The position numbers and the translations under genes were made by a program. The notes beneath the pieces are model-generated. The model saw only the letters and a list, made by a program, of their open reading frames with translations. It was not told the DNA's origin and searched no databases. Shown in pieces: positions 16,511 through 25,742 of a DNA stretch of 64,000 bases. Source of the DNA: Armatimonadota bacterium (lineage in GTDB: Bacteria; Sysuimicrobiota; Sysuimicrobiia; Sysuimicrobiales; Sysuimicrobiaceae); assembly GCA_031432545.1 (NCBI GenBank), contig JAVKGX010000001.1:70411-134410 (forward strand). The letters are read 5' to 3'. Each line of letters opens with the position of its first letter. The stretch's first letter is position 1.

Positions 16511-18442
16511 ATGGACCGGGCAGCAAGTCCCCAAACAGCGACGCACGCCGGACCGCCACTCAGCATCGACCAGCTCCTGGCCATCCGACCGGCGGTGCTG
16601 CCGGAGGCACCCCAGTGGGCGCCGGACGGCTCGGCGATTCTGTTCGTGTCCGCGATGTCGGGCGAACCGGATCTGTGGACGGTGTCCCCGTCGGGCGGAC
16701 TGCCGACCCGCCTGACGACCGGGATGGGCGAGATCCCTTTCTTGGGCGCGCGGATGCCGCAGTGGTCGCCCACCGGTGATTGCATCGCTTACATCTCCGC
16801 CAAGAGCGGGACGCCGGAGATCTGGCTTTGGACCGGCCGCGGTCCGGACCGGCGGCTGACGCGTCTGGGTGCTGCGATCGAGGCCTTCCGCTGGGCCCCC
16901 GACGGGCGTGCGATCGTGCTGGCCGGCAACCGCTACGGCCAGTACGACATCTACCGCGTGGCCGTCCCCTCGGGCGAGGCGACCCGTTTGACGCGCGATC
17001 CGCGTTACGAGGTGTACCCTGCGTTCACTCCCGACGGCCGCATCGTCTACGTACGGCTCAATGAGGCGTGGACCGATCACGACGTGGTGCTGATGGATGC
17101 CGACGGAGGCAACGCTCGCGTCGTGGTGCGCGACACGGATATGTTCGACTACCACTACGGCCGTACCTTCGGAACGCCGCAGCCATCGCCGGATGGAACC
17201 CACCTGCTGATCCGCTCCCAGCGGTCGGGTTGGTTCAACTACTACATCGCACCGCTGGCCGGCGGAGACCTGCGCCCCGTGGCCGCGGCCGCCGCCGATC
17301 AGAGCGACGCCGTCTGGTCGCCCGACGGGAGGTCGGTGGCCTACGTCGAGAACCACGACGGCACGCTGCAGATCCGGATCGCTCCGGCCTCCGGAGGCGA
17401 ACCGCGGGTGCTGGTCGATCCCGACGAGGGCGTGTGTTCGTTTCCGCAGTGGTCGCCCGACGGTGCCCGGATCTGCTACCTCTTCCAGACCACGACGGCT
17501 CCGCAGGACCTGTGGGTCGTGGATGTGGACAGCGGACAGACCCGTGCGCTGACCACGTCGGTGCCGGCCTGGGCCGCCCCAGCGCTGGTGCGACCGAAAA
17601 AGGTCCGCTATCCGACCGACGACGGGCTGACGATCTCGGCCTATCTGTACCCCGGCCGGGGTCTGGGACCGGGCGAGAAGAGTCCGGGAATCCTGTGGAT
17701 CCACGGCGGTCCCACCTCGCAGTTCCTCGACACCTTCCAGCCGTCGGTGCAGTTCTTCGCCGGCCAGGGCTACTCGGTGCTGCTGCCCAACATCCGCGGC
17801 AGCTCCGGCTACGGGCGCGCGTTCGAGGACCTCAACAACAGGGACTGGGGCGGAGGTGACCTGCGCGACGCGATCGCCGGAAAACGGTACCTGGCCACCT
17901 TACCCGAGGTGGACCCCGACCGCACCGGCATCACGGGCACCAGCTACGGCGGCTGCCTGACGATGTCGGCGGTCTGCTACGCGCCGGAGGAATTTCAGTG
18001 CGCGGTGGCGTGTTCGGGCTATGCGAACTGGGTGCGCCACTACCGCGAACTGGAACTGCGGCACATCAAACTCCTAGAGTACGAGTTCGGTGGACCGCTT
18101 CAGGGCAACGAGGACGTCTACTACCGGTGCTCGCCCATCTACAAAGTCTCGCAGGCGACGACGCCGTGCTTCGTCCTGCACGGGGAAGGGAAGTGGCCGT
18201 GGAGCGACGCCGGGTTGGAGTTCGCCCGGGCGCTGGAGCGGGAGTACAAGACCTTTCGATACAAGGTCTACCCGAACGAGAACTACTACGTGCTCTCCAC
18301 ACCCAACGTCCGGCAGATGCTGCTGGACATGCTGGAGTGGTTCGACCTCTACCTCCGCGACCGCGCACCCGCCGGAGGCGGACACGGCGGCCAGCGAACA
18401 CGCGGATGGACCGGCCCGGTCAGTCGGGATGTGGCGGAGTGA
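16511..18442 (+). CDS. S9-family (prolyl oligopeptidase-like) protein with degraded catalytic triad
   Basis: 643-aa protein. The start is the ATG at 16511 behind AGGAGG. Residues about 30-360 contain repeated WSPDG/WAPDG blades of a beta-propeller (TolB/DPP4-like). The C-terminal alpha/beta hydrolase domain starts with LWIHGGP and has the nucleophile elbow GTSYGG. The usual Asp after LHGE is missing (LHGEGKWPWSD), and the usual catalytic His position reads YPNENYY instead of a YPxExH form. Only the serine of the triad is obvious. It may be a non-peptidase esterase, a binding protein, or use other residues. It ends the peptide-utilisation operon. Confidence 0.85.
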   Translation: MDRAASPQTATHAGPPLSIDQLLAIRPAVLPEAPQWAPDGSAILFVSAMSGEPDLWTVSPSGGLPTRLTTGMGEIPFLGARMPQWSPTGDCIAYISAKSGTPEIWLWTGRGPDRRLTRLGAAIEAFRWAPDGRAIVLAGNRYGQYDIYRVAVPSGEATRLTRDPRYEVYPAFTPDGRIVYVRLNEAWTDHDVVLMDADGGNARVVVRDTDMFDYHYGRTFGTPQPSPDGTHLLIRSQRSGWFNYYIAPLAGGDLRPVAAAAADQSDAVWSPDGRSVAYVENHDGTLQIRIAPASGGEPRVLVDPDEGVCSFPQWSPDGARICYLFQTTTAPQDLWVVDVDSGQTRALTTSVPAWAAPALVRPKKVRYPTDDGLTISAYLYPGRGLGPGEKSPGILWIHGGPTSQFLDTFQPSVQFFAGQGYSVLLPNIRGSSGYGRAFEDLNNRDWGGGDLRDAIAGKRYLATLPEVDPDRTGITGTSYGGCLTMSAVCYAPEEFQCAVACSGYANWVRHYRELELRHIKLLEYEFGGPLQGNEDVYYRCSPIYKVSQATTPCFVLHGEGKWPWSDAGLEFARALEREYKTFRYKVYPNENYYVLSTPNVRQMLLDMLEWFDLYLRDRAPAGGGHGGQRTRGWTGPVSRDVAE

Positions 18443-18463
18443 GCGGGGGGCCCGCGGCCCCGC
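18443..18463. terminator. GC-rich hairpin between convergent genes (weak terminator candidate)
   Basis: GCGGGG and CCCCGC arms around a nine-base loop in the short gap between the S9 gene (plus) and the kefB-like gene (minus). There is no T tract on either strand, so function as an intrinsic terminator is doubtful. Confidence 0.3.
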
Positions 18464-18471
18464 GAACCGGA

Positions 18472-20424
18472 TCACTCGGCGCCCTCGTCAGTGCACAGCC
18501 GCTCGAGCCGGTCGAGTTGATCGCCGCTGCCGATCGCCAGCAGGCGGTCTCCGCGCCGGAGCGGCTGCTCAGGCTCGGGGTTGATGACCTCGCGGCCCTC
18601 GTGCACCACGCTGACGACCACCGCGCCCGTGCGCTCCGGGATCCGGGCCCGCCACAGCGGACGGTCGGCGACCTGCGGGCTGCGGATCACGATCTCCCGC
18701 GCCTCCAGCCGCCCCGCGGGCTCCGGCCCATCACCCTCGTCCGCCCCCGGCCACCTGCTGCGGGCCTGCTCCAGATAATGGCGGACCTGCGGGCGGTCCA
18801 CCCCCAGCCGCACCAGGCTGTGGCCGACGATCGTGAGCGCCGCCTCGACCTCGGGCTGGATGACTTCGGTGGCGCCGGCTTCGACCATCGACGCCCGATG
18901 CCGCTCCTGGTGGACCCGAGCAAGGATCGGCAGGTCCGGGCGCATCTGTCGCGCCGCTCGCACACACCGGTGAGCAGTCTGGAACTCCGGGATCGCGACG
19001 ACGAGGAGTTCGGCGCGGTCGACTGCGGCCCGCTGCAGGACCGCGGGATTGCCCGCGTCGCCGAAGACCGCGCCCGCACGCCGCGCACGGGCCGCCCGCA
19101 GGGCCTCCGGATCCAGATCCACGACGACGTAGGGTAGGCCGAAGGCGTCGAGTGCGTCGGCGACGCCCCGCCCGACCCGCCCGAAGCCGCAGACGACCAC
19201 GCGCGGGCTGGCCGTCACCGCGGCCGATGGCGCCTCCCGCGCGGGCTCCAGACCCGCGATCCGACGCTCCAGCCAGGAGGGCACGCGCCGGAAGAGCAGC
19301 GCGTTCAGCAGGATCGTCAGCAGCGAGGAGGCCAAGACGGCCTCGTACACCGCTGTGCTGACCAGACCCTGAGCGCGGCCCAGACCGGCGAGGATGTAGG
19401 AGAACTCACCGATCTGGGTGAGGCCCAGACCCGCCAGGATGGCCGTGCGCGCGCCGTATCCGGCGGCCCGGACGATGACGGACCACACCAAGAACTTGCC
19501 GACAGTGATCAGCACGACCAGCAGGACGACCACCTGCGCCTCTGCGAGCAGGGAGGCGGGGCGGACGAACGTCCCGATCGAGACGAAGAACACCGCCACG
19601 AAGATGTCGCGCACGGGCAAGATCCGCGCGAGGGCCTCGTGCGCGAACTCGGACTCGCTGATCACCAGTCCGGCCAAGAAGGCCCCCAAAGCCAGAGAAA
19701 GCCCCAGGCCCGCGGTCAGCGTCGCGGTACCGATGGCCATCGCGAGGGTGACCATCAGGAACAGCTCCATGTTGCGCGTGCGCGCGACCCGCGCCAGCAC
19801 CTTGGGGACGACCCGGCGGGCCAGCCACAGCAGCGGGATCAACAGCAAAGCCGCCTGCAGCAGGCCGCGGCCGAACAGCGCCAGCCGGTGCTCGCCGCCG
19901 AGCGCCAGCACCGGCAGCAGGATGGTCATCGCGACCACCGCCAGATCCTCAACCAGGGTGATGCCGACGGCGACGCGGCCGTGCGGGGCACCCAGCTCGC
20001 CGCGCTCCTGGAGGAACTTGATGAGGACCATGGTGCTGGCCACGCTGATCGCACCGCCCACGACGAGCGACTGGGCAAGCGGCCAGCGCAGCAGCCAGCC
20101 GACACCCACGGTCAGCAAGACGGTCAGCGCGATGCCTGCAGGACCCCCCAGCAGGGCCACACGCCGCACGCGGAACAGTTCGCGGATCGAGAACTCGACA
20201 CCCGCCGAAAACAACAGCAGCACGACGCCGATCTCCGCGAACAGTTCGAACGCGCGGACGTCCGTGACCGTAGGACCCGGCGTGAAGGGACCGACCGCAA
20301 TACCCCCGAGGATGTAGCCGACGATCAGCGGCTGCCGGAGCGCATGGGCCAGCAGTCCCCCACCGAGGGCGGCCAGCATGAGCAGCCCGAGATCGGCAAA
20401 CAGCCGGGCGGCATGGGCTTCCAC
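18472..20424 (-). CDS. CPA2-family cation:proton antiporter with TrkA-N and TrkA-C domains (KefB/YbaL-like)
   Basis: 650-aa membrane protein. Residues 1-385 form a Na+/H+ exchanger domain of about 12-13 helices, with GITLVEDLAVV matching the conserved acidic pore region. Residues about 405-525 form a Rossmann RCK_N domain (VVCGFGRVGRG), and about 560-645 a TrkA-C domain. This domain set fits a K+ or Na+/proton antiporter gated by a bound nucleotide. It starts with GTG at 20424 and is divergent from the Mrp operon, suggesting joint control of pH and sodium. The ion cannot be decided from the sequence. Confidence 0.9.
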   Translation of the reverse strand: MEAHAARLFADLGLLMLAALGGGLLAHALRQPLIVGYILGGIAVGPFTPGPTVTDVRAFELFAEIGVVLLLFSAGVEFSIRELFRVRRVALLGGPAGIALTVLLTVGVGWLLRWPLAQSLVVGGAISVASTMVLIKFLQERGELGAPHGRVAVGITLVEDLAVVAMTILLPVLALGGEHRLALFGRGLLQAALLLIPLLWLARRVVPKVLARVARTRNMELFLMVTLAMAIGTATLTAGLGLSLALGAFLAGLVISESEFAHEALARILPVRDIFVAVFFVSIGTFVRPASLLAEAQVVVLLVVLITVGKFLVWSVIVRAAGYGARTAILAGLGLTQIGEFSYILAGLGRAQGLVSTAVYEAVLASSLLTILLNALLFRRVPSWLERRIAGLEPAREAPSAAVTASPRVVVCGFGRVGRGVADALDAFGLPYVVVDLDPEALRAARARRAGAVFGDAGNPAVLQRAAVDRAELLVVAIPEFQTAHRCVRAARQMRPDLPILARVHQERHRASMVEAGATEVIQPEVEAALTIVGHSLVRLGVDRPQVRHYLEQARSRWPGADEGDGPEPAGRLEAREIVIRSPQVADRPLWRARIPERTGAVVVSVVHEGREVINPEPEQPLRRGDRLLAIGSGDQLDRLERLCTDEGAE

Positions 20425-20449
20425 ACTTCTTTCATATCACGGCGCTGGT

Positions 20450-20479
20450 TTGACGGCCTTCGGCGGCGTCCGGTAGCCT
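20450..20479 (+). promoter_or_regulatory. Candidate promoter of the mrp operon
   Basis: -35 TTGACG (20450-20455), 18-base spacer, -10 TAGCCT (20474-20479), 25 bases before the mrpA ATG. The -35 is good, the -10 mediocre. It lies in the 80-base divergent region shared with the kefB-like gene. Confidence 0.4.
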
Positions 20480-20504
20480 GAGGACGATCCGGTTCGTCGC
20501 GCAG

Positions 20505-22703
20505 ATGTCCACCGCTCTTCTTTGGGTCCCTCTGATTCCGATCGTCGGCGCCGCGTTCATCGCCCCGCTGTCGAGGCGGGCGGCCGCTGCGGGGGCGCTG
20601 GGGGTCTGCGCCGTCACCCTGGCCCTATTGGGTGCCCTCTCGCGACAGGCTCTGCCGGTTTCGGCGGGCGCACAGTGGTTGCCCGCCCTCGGCGTGCGCT
20701 ACGCGCTGGCCTTGGACGGGCTGGGGTCGGTGTTCTCGCTGCTCATCGCGGGCGTGGGCATCCTCATCGTCGCGTACGCGATCGGCTATCTGCCCAAGGA
20801 AGCGCGGCTGGGCACGTTCTTCGCGTTCTTGATGCTGTTCATGGGATCGATGCTGGGGCTGGTGCTGGCCGACGACCTGATCGTCCTGTACGTCTTCTGG
20901 GAGCTGACGTCGGTCGCGTCGTTTTTGCTCATCGGCTTCCACCACGAAGACCCCGAAAGCCGCCGGTCGGCGATCCGTGCGCTGGTCGTCACGGTCCTGG
21001 GCGGTCTCGCCATGCTCGCGGGAATCGTGCTGATGGGTACCACCGCCGGCACGTTCGCCGTCTCGGCGCTCGTCGGGCGGGCCGACGCGGTGCAGGCCAG
21101 CACGGTGTACCCATGGATCGTCGGCCTCCTGCTGGCCGGCGCGTTCACGAAGTCGGCGCAGGTTCCGTTTCACTTCTGGCTGCCCTCCGCGATGGTCGCA
21201 CCCACTCCGGTGAGCGCCTACCTGCACTCGGCCACGATGGTCAAAGCCGGAGTGTTCCTGCTGCTGCGCCTGGGCCCCGTACTCGGCGGAACCCAAACGT
21301 GGAGCGCCTGGGTGGTCCCGGTCGGGATGGCCACGTTCCTGTTCGCCGCTGCGGTCGCCGTCTTCCAGGACGACCTGAAGGCGCTGCTGGCCTATGCGAC
21401 GGTGAGTGCGCTCGGCCTGGCGACGGCACTGGCCGGGACGGGCACGGTCGCCGGCCGCGACGCGGCGTTGCTGGTCTTGCTCACGCACGCCGCCTACAAG
21501 GGCACCCTGTTCTTGGTGGCCGGCGCCGTGGAGCACGAAACCCACAGCCGTTCGATCCGCCGGCTCGGTGGCCTGGCCCGGACGATGCCGATCACCGCCG
21601 TGCTGTCCGGCGCAGCGGCGATGTCGATGCTGGGGATCCCGGGGTTTGGGGGGTTTTGGGCCAAGGAAGCCGCGTCTGCAGCTCTGCCGACCGTCGAGGC
21701 CGCGCTGCTGTCGGCGGGGTCGGTCTTCACCGCCGCGTACGGCTTCCGGTTTTTGTCCATCTTCTGGAGGCCGCCGGACGCCGAGCCGGGCGCCCACGAC
21801 GCGCCGACGCTGTTGGCGCCGGCCGCCGTGCTGGCGGCGACCGGTGTGCTGTTCGGGTTGTGGCCCGCGTCGCTGGAGCAGGTCGTCGCGCCCGTTGCGG
21901 GGACGGTGAACCTGTGGCATGGCCTCAAGCCCGACAAGCTCGGTCTGACGATCCTCACGCTGGCGTTGGGGGCCGCGCTCGCGCGGTGGGGGAGCGCGCC
22001 GGCGCTGCCCGTCGAAGGCGGCAGGATCTTCGATCGCTGGATGGACATGCTGATGGCGTTCGCAAAGTTCCTCGCCCGGCGGACGATCACCGGTGTCCTG
22101 CGCGACTACCTCGCCGCGGTGCTGGTGACCGCGATCGCCGGGGCGGGCTTCGCACTGTGGCGCTTCGGGGACTGGTCGGGCACGGATCCCTTCCGTCCCT
22201 TTCCCCACGAGGTCATGGTGGTCGTCCTCGCCATCGCGGCGGTCGTCACCGCGACGGTCGTGCGCAGTCTCGTGGCCGTCGTGATCGCGCTGGGCGCGGT
22301 CGGCTACACCGTCGCGCTGCTGTTCCTCTCCTTGCTGGCACCCGATCTGGCTCTGACGCAGGTCCTCGTCGAGACCGTCACCTTGGTCCTGTTCCTGACC
22401 GTCGTGACGCACCTGCTCACCCCCGACGAGCCCAACCGCCACCCGGGGATGGCGGTCGACGCGCTGCTGGCGGTGGGAGCCGGACTGACCGCCGCGGGCC
22501 TGGCATCCCAGATCCTACGCCGGTCCGAAGACACGCGGCTGGCGACGTTCTTCGCGGAACACGCACAGGCCGCCGGCGGCACGAATCTGGTGAATCTGAT
22601 CCTCGTGGACTTCCGCGGTCTGGACACGCTCGGCGAGATCACCGTCTTGGGCATCGCGGCGCTGGGGGTGTTCGCCCTGGCGCAACGGCGGAGGCCGAGA
22701 TGA
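20505..22703 (+). CDS. mrpA: Mrp Na+/H+ antiporter subunit A
   Basis: 732-aa polytopic protein homologous to the NuoL proton channel. The ion-path residues expected in the family are visible: the Glu in WELTSVASF, the Lys in FTKSAQVPFHFWLP and the Lys in HSATMVKAG. The C-terminal extension (about residues 570-730) contains the MrpA-specific helices, including SLLAPDLALTQVLVETVTLVL. It is first of seven overlapping genes with the full mrpABCDEFG order. The complex exports Na+ in exchange for protons at the cytoplasmic membrane. Confidence 0.95.
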   Translation: MSTALLWVPLIPIVGAAFIAPLSRRAAAAGALGVCAVTLALLGALSRQALPVSAGAQWLPALGVRYALALDGLGSVFSLLIAGVGILIVAYAIGYLPKEARLGTFFAFLMLFMGSMLGLVLADDLIVLYVFWELTSVASFLLIGFHHEDPESRRSAIRALVVTVLGGLAMLAGIVLMGTTAGTFAVSALVGRADAVQASTVYPWIVGLLLAGAFTKSAQVPFHFWLPSAMVAPTPVSAYLHSATMVKAGVFLLLRLGPVLGGTQTWSAWVVPVGMATFLFAAAVAVFQDDLKALLAYATVSALGLATALAGTGTVAGRDAALLVLLTHAAYKGTLFLVAGAVEHETHSRSIRRLGGLARTMPITAVLSGAAAMSMLGIPGFGGFWAKEAASAALPTVEAALLSAGSVFTAAYGFRFLSIFWRPPDAEPGAHDAPTLLAPAAVLAATGVLFGLWPASLEQVVAPVAGTVNLWHGLKPDKLGLTILTLALGAALARWGSAPALPVEGGRIFDRWMDMLMAFAKFLARRTITGVLRDYLAAVLVTAIAGAGFALWRFGDWSGTDPFRPFPHEVMVVVLAIAAVVTATVVRSLVAVVIALGAVGYTVALLFLSLLAPDLALTQVLVETVTLVLFLTVVTHLLTPDEPNRHPGMAVDALLAVGAGLTAAGLASQILRRSEDTRLATFFAEHAQAAGGTNLVNLILVDFRGLDTLGEITVLGIAALGVFALAQRRRPR

Positions 22704-23092
22704 CCTCCCCGATCCTGCAGACGGTCACCCGCTGGGTCACGCCCGCGATCGTGGCCTACTCCTGGTACCTCCTGCTGTCGGGGCACTACAGCCCCGGCGG
22801 CGGGTTCGTGGCGGGGTTGATGACGGCGCTCGCCGTGATCGTCTGGACCCTCGCGTTCGGCCCGGACGTGTTCCGCAGACGGTGGCTGCGCGGCGTGTCG
22901 GCTGGGCTGCTGCTCGCGGCGGGAACGGGCATCGGGGCGATCCTGGCGGGCGAACCCTTCCTGACGCACGCGCTGGTGTCTTTGGGAGGCCTGAAACTGT
23001 CGACCTCGTTGCTGTTCGAGATGGGCGTCTACCTCACCGTGGCGTCCGCCGTGCTGGCCGCAGTACAGGCCCTGACCGGGGTCCGGCGGTGA
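22700..23092 (+). CDS. mrpB: Mrp Na+/H+ antiporter subunit B
   Basis: 130-aa membrane protein with four hydrophobic segments and the MrpB hallmark SGHYSPGGGFVAGL. The ATG at 22700 overlaps the mrpA stop (ATGA), and its own stop overlaps the GTG of mrpC. It is shorter than some MrpB proteins but complete for the domain. Confidence 0.93.
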   Translation: MTSPILQTVTRWVTPAIVAYSWYLLLSGHYSPGGGFVAGLMTALAVIVWTLAFGPDVFRRRWLRGVSAGLLLAAGTGIGAILAGEPFLTHALVSLGGLKLSTSLLFEMGVYLTVASAVLAAVQALTGVRR

Positions 23093-23391
23093 GGATCCTC
23101 CTGCCGGCGCTCATCGGGCTGCTGGTCGGCTCCGGCGTCTGGTTGCTGCTCGGGCGTCAGCTCCTGCGTCAAGTGATCGGGTTGGTGCTGATCAGCCACG
23201 CCGCCAACCTCATGCTCCTCGCCGCCGGCGGCGTCCGGCGCGGCAGTCCGCCGATCCTCGGCAACCCCGCGCCGCTGGCCGACCCGCTGCCGCAGGCGCT
23301 GATCTTGACCGCGATCGTGATCGGCTTCGGTGTGATCGCCTTCGTCCTGGCGCTGGGGTACCGCATGCACGCGTTCGAGGAGGAGCCGTGA
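23089..23391 (+). CDS. mrpC: Mrp Na+/H+ antiporter subunit C
   Basis: 100-aa NuoK-like subunit with three hydrophobic segments and the family segment GLVLISHAANLMLL, followed by DPLPQALILTAIVIGF. The start is the GTG at 23089, overlapping mrpB as GTGA. Upstream sequence in this frame is mrpB shadow. Confidence 0.94.
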   Translation: MRILLPALIGLLVGSGVWLLLGRQLLRQVIGLVLISHAANLMLLAAGGVRRGSPPILGNPAPLADPLPQALILTAIVIGFGVIAFVLALGYRMHAFEEEP

Positions 23392-24842
23392 ACGCCCCCG
23401 TGGTCCCGGTCGTCCTCCCGCTGCTCACAGGTGCCATGCTCGCCGCGGTCGGGCGGCGGCGGCTGCGGTGGACAATCAGCCTGGCGTCAGCCGCCTTGAC
23501 GCTGGCGGCGTCGGTGCGACTCGTCGGAGCCGTGAGGGAAGCCGGCATCCACGTCGTGCCGCTGGGGAGCTGGCCGCCCCCGTTCGGCATCCCGTTCGTC
23601 GCGGACATGCTGGCCGCCTTGATGTGTGCCATCGCCAGCTTCGTGGCGCTCGTCACGCTGCTGTTCGTGGCCGCCGAACCCGATCCGCGGCGGGAGCGCT
23701 TCCTACACGCCGGTTGGCACCTGCTGCTGGCGGGGATGAACGGCGCGTTTCTGACCGGCGACCTGTTTAACCTGTACGTGTTCTTCGAGATCATGCTGCT
23801 CGCATCGTACTTCTTGCTGACGCTCGGCAACACGCGCGCACAGGCCCGCGAGGCGTTCACCTACGTGGCCATGAACCTCACGGCCTCCGCCTTCTTCCTC
23901 ATCGCGGTCGCGCTGCTGTATTCGGCGACCGGCACGTTGAACATGGCCGACCTGGCGCGCCGCCTGCCCGAGGCTCCCCCGGCGACCGCGCGCGCCGGAC
24001 TCGCCCTGCTGGCCACGGCGTTCGGTGTCAAGGCGGCGGTCTTCCCCCTGTACTTCTGGTTGCCACACGCCTACGCGATCCCCCCCGGCGGCGTCGCCGC
24101 ATACTTCGGCGGCATGCTCACGAAGGTCGGCGTGTATGCGCTGTTCCGACTGTTCACGACGATCCAACCGTTGGGGGGGGCCGATCCGCTGCTGCTGGTG
24201 GTCGGGGGGTTCACCATGACACTGGGTGTGCTGGGAGCGCTGGCGCAGGAGGAGATTCGGAGGATCCTGTCTTTCCACATCGTCAGCCAGATCGGCTACA
24301 TGGTGATGGCGCTGGGGCTGCAGACACCGCTGGCCCTGGCGGCCGGGATCTTCTTCGTCTTGCACAACATCGGAGCCAAGACGTCTTTGCTCCTCGTCGG
24401 CGCCGCGGTCGAGCGCGCCTACGGCAGTGGGAAACTGGAGGCGGTGGGGGGTCTGGCCGGACGGCACCCGGCCCTGGGCATCTTGTTCGTCGTCGCGGCG
24501 CTCTCGCTGGCGGGCGTACCGCCCTTCAGCGGTTTTTTGGGCAAGTTCGCGCTGGTGCGGGCGGGCCTGGAAGCCGACCAGGCCCTGGTCACCGCCGTGG
24601 CGATCGCCGTCAGCTTGCTCACGTTGCTGTCGATGGTGAAGATCTTCGTGAACGTCTTCTGGGGAGCGCCGGTCGCTCCCCGGAGGCCCGTGCGCTTCCC
24701 CACACTCGCGCCCGTGGCCGCCATCGCGGCGCTGTCGGTCGCCTGGGGCCTGGGTGGGCAGAGTCTGTTCGACCTGACCGAGATCGCCGCGCGGCACCTG
24801 CTGGATCCGGCCGAGTACGGCGGCGCGGTGCTGGGGCGCTAG
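23388..24842 (+). CDS. mrpD: Mrp Na+/H+ antiporter subunit D
   Basis: 484-aa NuoN/NuoM-like proton-path subunit with about 14 hydrophobic segments. Ion-path motifs include the Glu in YVFFEIMLLASY and the Lys in GVKAAVFPLYFWLPHAYA. A run of eight G (24173-24180) encodes part of a periplasmic loop. The GTG start overlaps mrpC. With MrpA it forms the two antiporter-like channels of the complex. Confidence 0.95.
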   Translation: MNAPVVPVVLPLLTGAMLAAVGRRRLRWTISLASAALTLAASVRLVGAVREAGIHVVPLGSWPPPFGIPFVADMLAALMCAIASFVALVTLLFVAAEPDPRRERFLHAGWHLLLAGMNGAFLTGDLFNLYVFFEIMLLASYFLLTLGNTRAQAREAFTYVAMNLTASAFFLIAVALLYSATGTLNMADLARRLPEAPPATARAGLALLATAFGVKAAVFPLYFWLPHAYAIPPGGVAAYFGGMLTKVGVYALFRLFTTIQPLGGADPLLLVVGGFTMTLGVLGALAQEEIRRILSFHIVSQIGYMVMALGLQTPLALAAGIFFVLHNIGAKTSLLLVGAAVERAYGSGKLEAVGGLAGRHPALGILFVVAALSLAGVPPFSGFLGKFALVRAGLEADQALVTAVAIAVSLLTLLSMVKIFVNVFWGAPVAPRRPVRFPTLAPVAAIAALSVAWGLGGQSLFDLTEIAARHLLDPAEYGGAVLGR

Positions 24843-24851
24843 GAGGGTTCG

Positions 24852-25178
24852 ATGCGCAGGGTCTGGGCGTTCGCGCGCCTCGTACTGACCGTCACCGTCC
24901 AGATGATCCGGGCCAACCTGATCATGGCAGCGATCATCCTCAATCCGCGACGGCGCATCCGTCCCGGGCTGATCCGCCTGCCCCTGGAGGTCCGTACGGA
25001 CCTCGCCATCACCACCCTGGCGAACATCATCACCCTGATCCCGGGCACGATGACCGTGGATCTCACGGCCGACCGCAGAGCCCTGATCGTCCACGTCTTC
25101 GACCTCCCCGATGCGGACGCCGAGGTCCGGACGATCAAGCGGAATCTGGAGGCCGTCGTCCGGGAGGTCTTCGAGTGA
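24852..25178 (+). CDS. mrpE: Mrp Na+/H+ antiporter subunit E
   Basis: 108-aa protein with two hydrophobic N-terminal segments (an RPGLIRLPLEVRTDLAITTLANIITL-like core, here read around residues 35-60) and the family TPGTMTVD-type segment, here IPGTMTVDL. It starts at ATG 24852 after AGGAGGG. Its stop overlaps the mrpF GTG. Confidence 0.9.
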   Translation: MRRVWAFARLVLTVTVQMIRANLIMAAIILNPRRRIRPGLIRLPLEVRTDLAITTLANIITLIPGTMTVDLTADRRALIVHVFDLPDADAEVRTIKRNLEAVVREVFE

Positions 25179-25444
25179 TCGCAGAGATGGCCTCGGTGGC
25201 CCTCGTGGCCCTGCACGTCGCCGTTGCGTGCTGTGTGGCCGTGCTGGCCCTCGGTCCGGACTTCGCAGACCGCGTCGTCGCGACGGATACTCTGGTGCTG
25301 GCCTTGATCAACATCGTCGTCACCGTGGACGTCCTGGTGGGCACCCGCCACTTCCTGGACGTAGCGGTCGTGCTGGCCGCGCTGAGCTTCGTCGCCACGA
25401 TCGCGGCCGCGCAGTTCATCCATCGCGGAGGACCCCTTGCCTGA
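25175..25444 (+). CDS. mrpF: Mrp Na+/H+ antiporter subunit F
   Basis: 89-aa small membrane protein with three hydrophobic segments and the MrpF pattern GPDFADRVVATDTL. GTG start, overlapping mrpE by four bases. Its end overlaps the TTG start of mrpG by eight bases. Confidence 0.9.
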   Translation: MIAEMASVALVALHVAVACCVAVLALGPDFADRVVATDTLVLALINIVVTVDVLVGTRHFLDVAVVLAALSFVATIAAAQFIHRGGPLA

Positions 25445-25742
25445 CTTCGTCGCGGGTGTGTTCTTGCTGGCCGGCGCCGCGTTCACCCTCATCGCCAGCT
25501 TCGGCCTGCTGCGGTTTCGTGACACGTTCAGCCGGTTGCAGGTCTCCAGCAAGGTGGCCACGCTGGGGACCGCGTGCGCGCTGATCGGCTCGCTGGCGAA
25601 CTTCGGCTGGGGGTTGAAGGAAGTCGCGGTGATCGTCTTTCTGTTCCTGACCGTCCCGGCGGGGGCTCACATCCTGTCCAAGGCCATCTACCGGGCAGAA
25701 GGAGAACCGGCGGAGGAGGGCGGTGTTGAGCAAGATGGATGA
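25437..25742 (+). CDS. mrpG: Mrp Na+/H+ antiporter subunit G
   Basis: 101-aa membrane protein with the MrpG pattern GLLRFRDTFSRLQVSSKVATLG and three hydrophobic segments. The start is a TTG at 25437, supported by GGAGGA a few bases upstream; no ATG or GTG fits the family N-terminus. It closes the antiporter operon; the next gene overlaps its 3' end. Confidence 0.9.
   Translation: MPDFVAGVFLLAGAAFTLIASFGLLRFRDTFSRLQVSSKVATLGTACALIGSLANFGWGLKEVAVIVFLFLTVPAGAHILSKAIYRAEGEPAEEGGVEQDG

Noticed and set aside
24173-24180. Run of eight G in mrpD (and eight C in serS near 34237) as phase-variable tracts
   Set aside because: Both are in frame in intact genes with conserved neighbours, and housekeeping genes are unlikely targets of phase variation; normal in GC-rich DNA.
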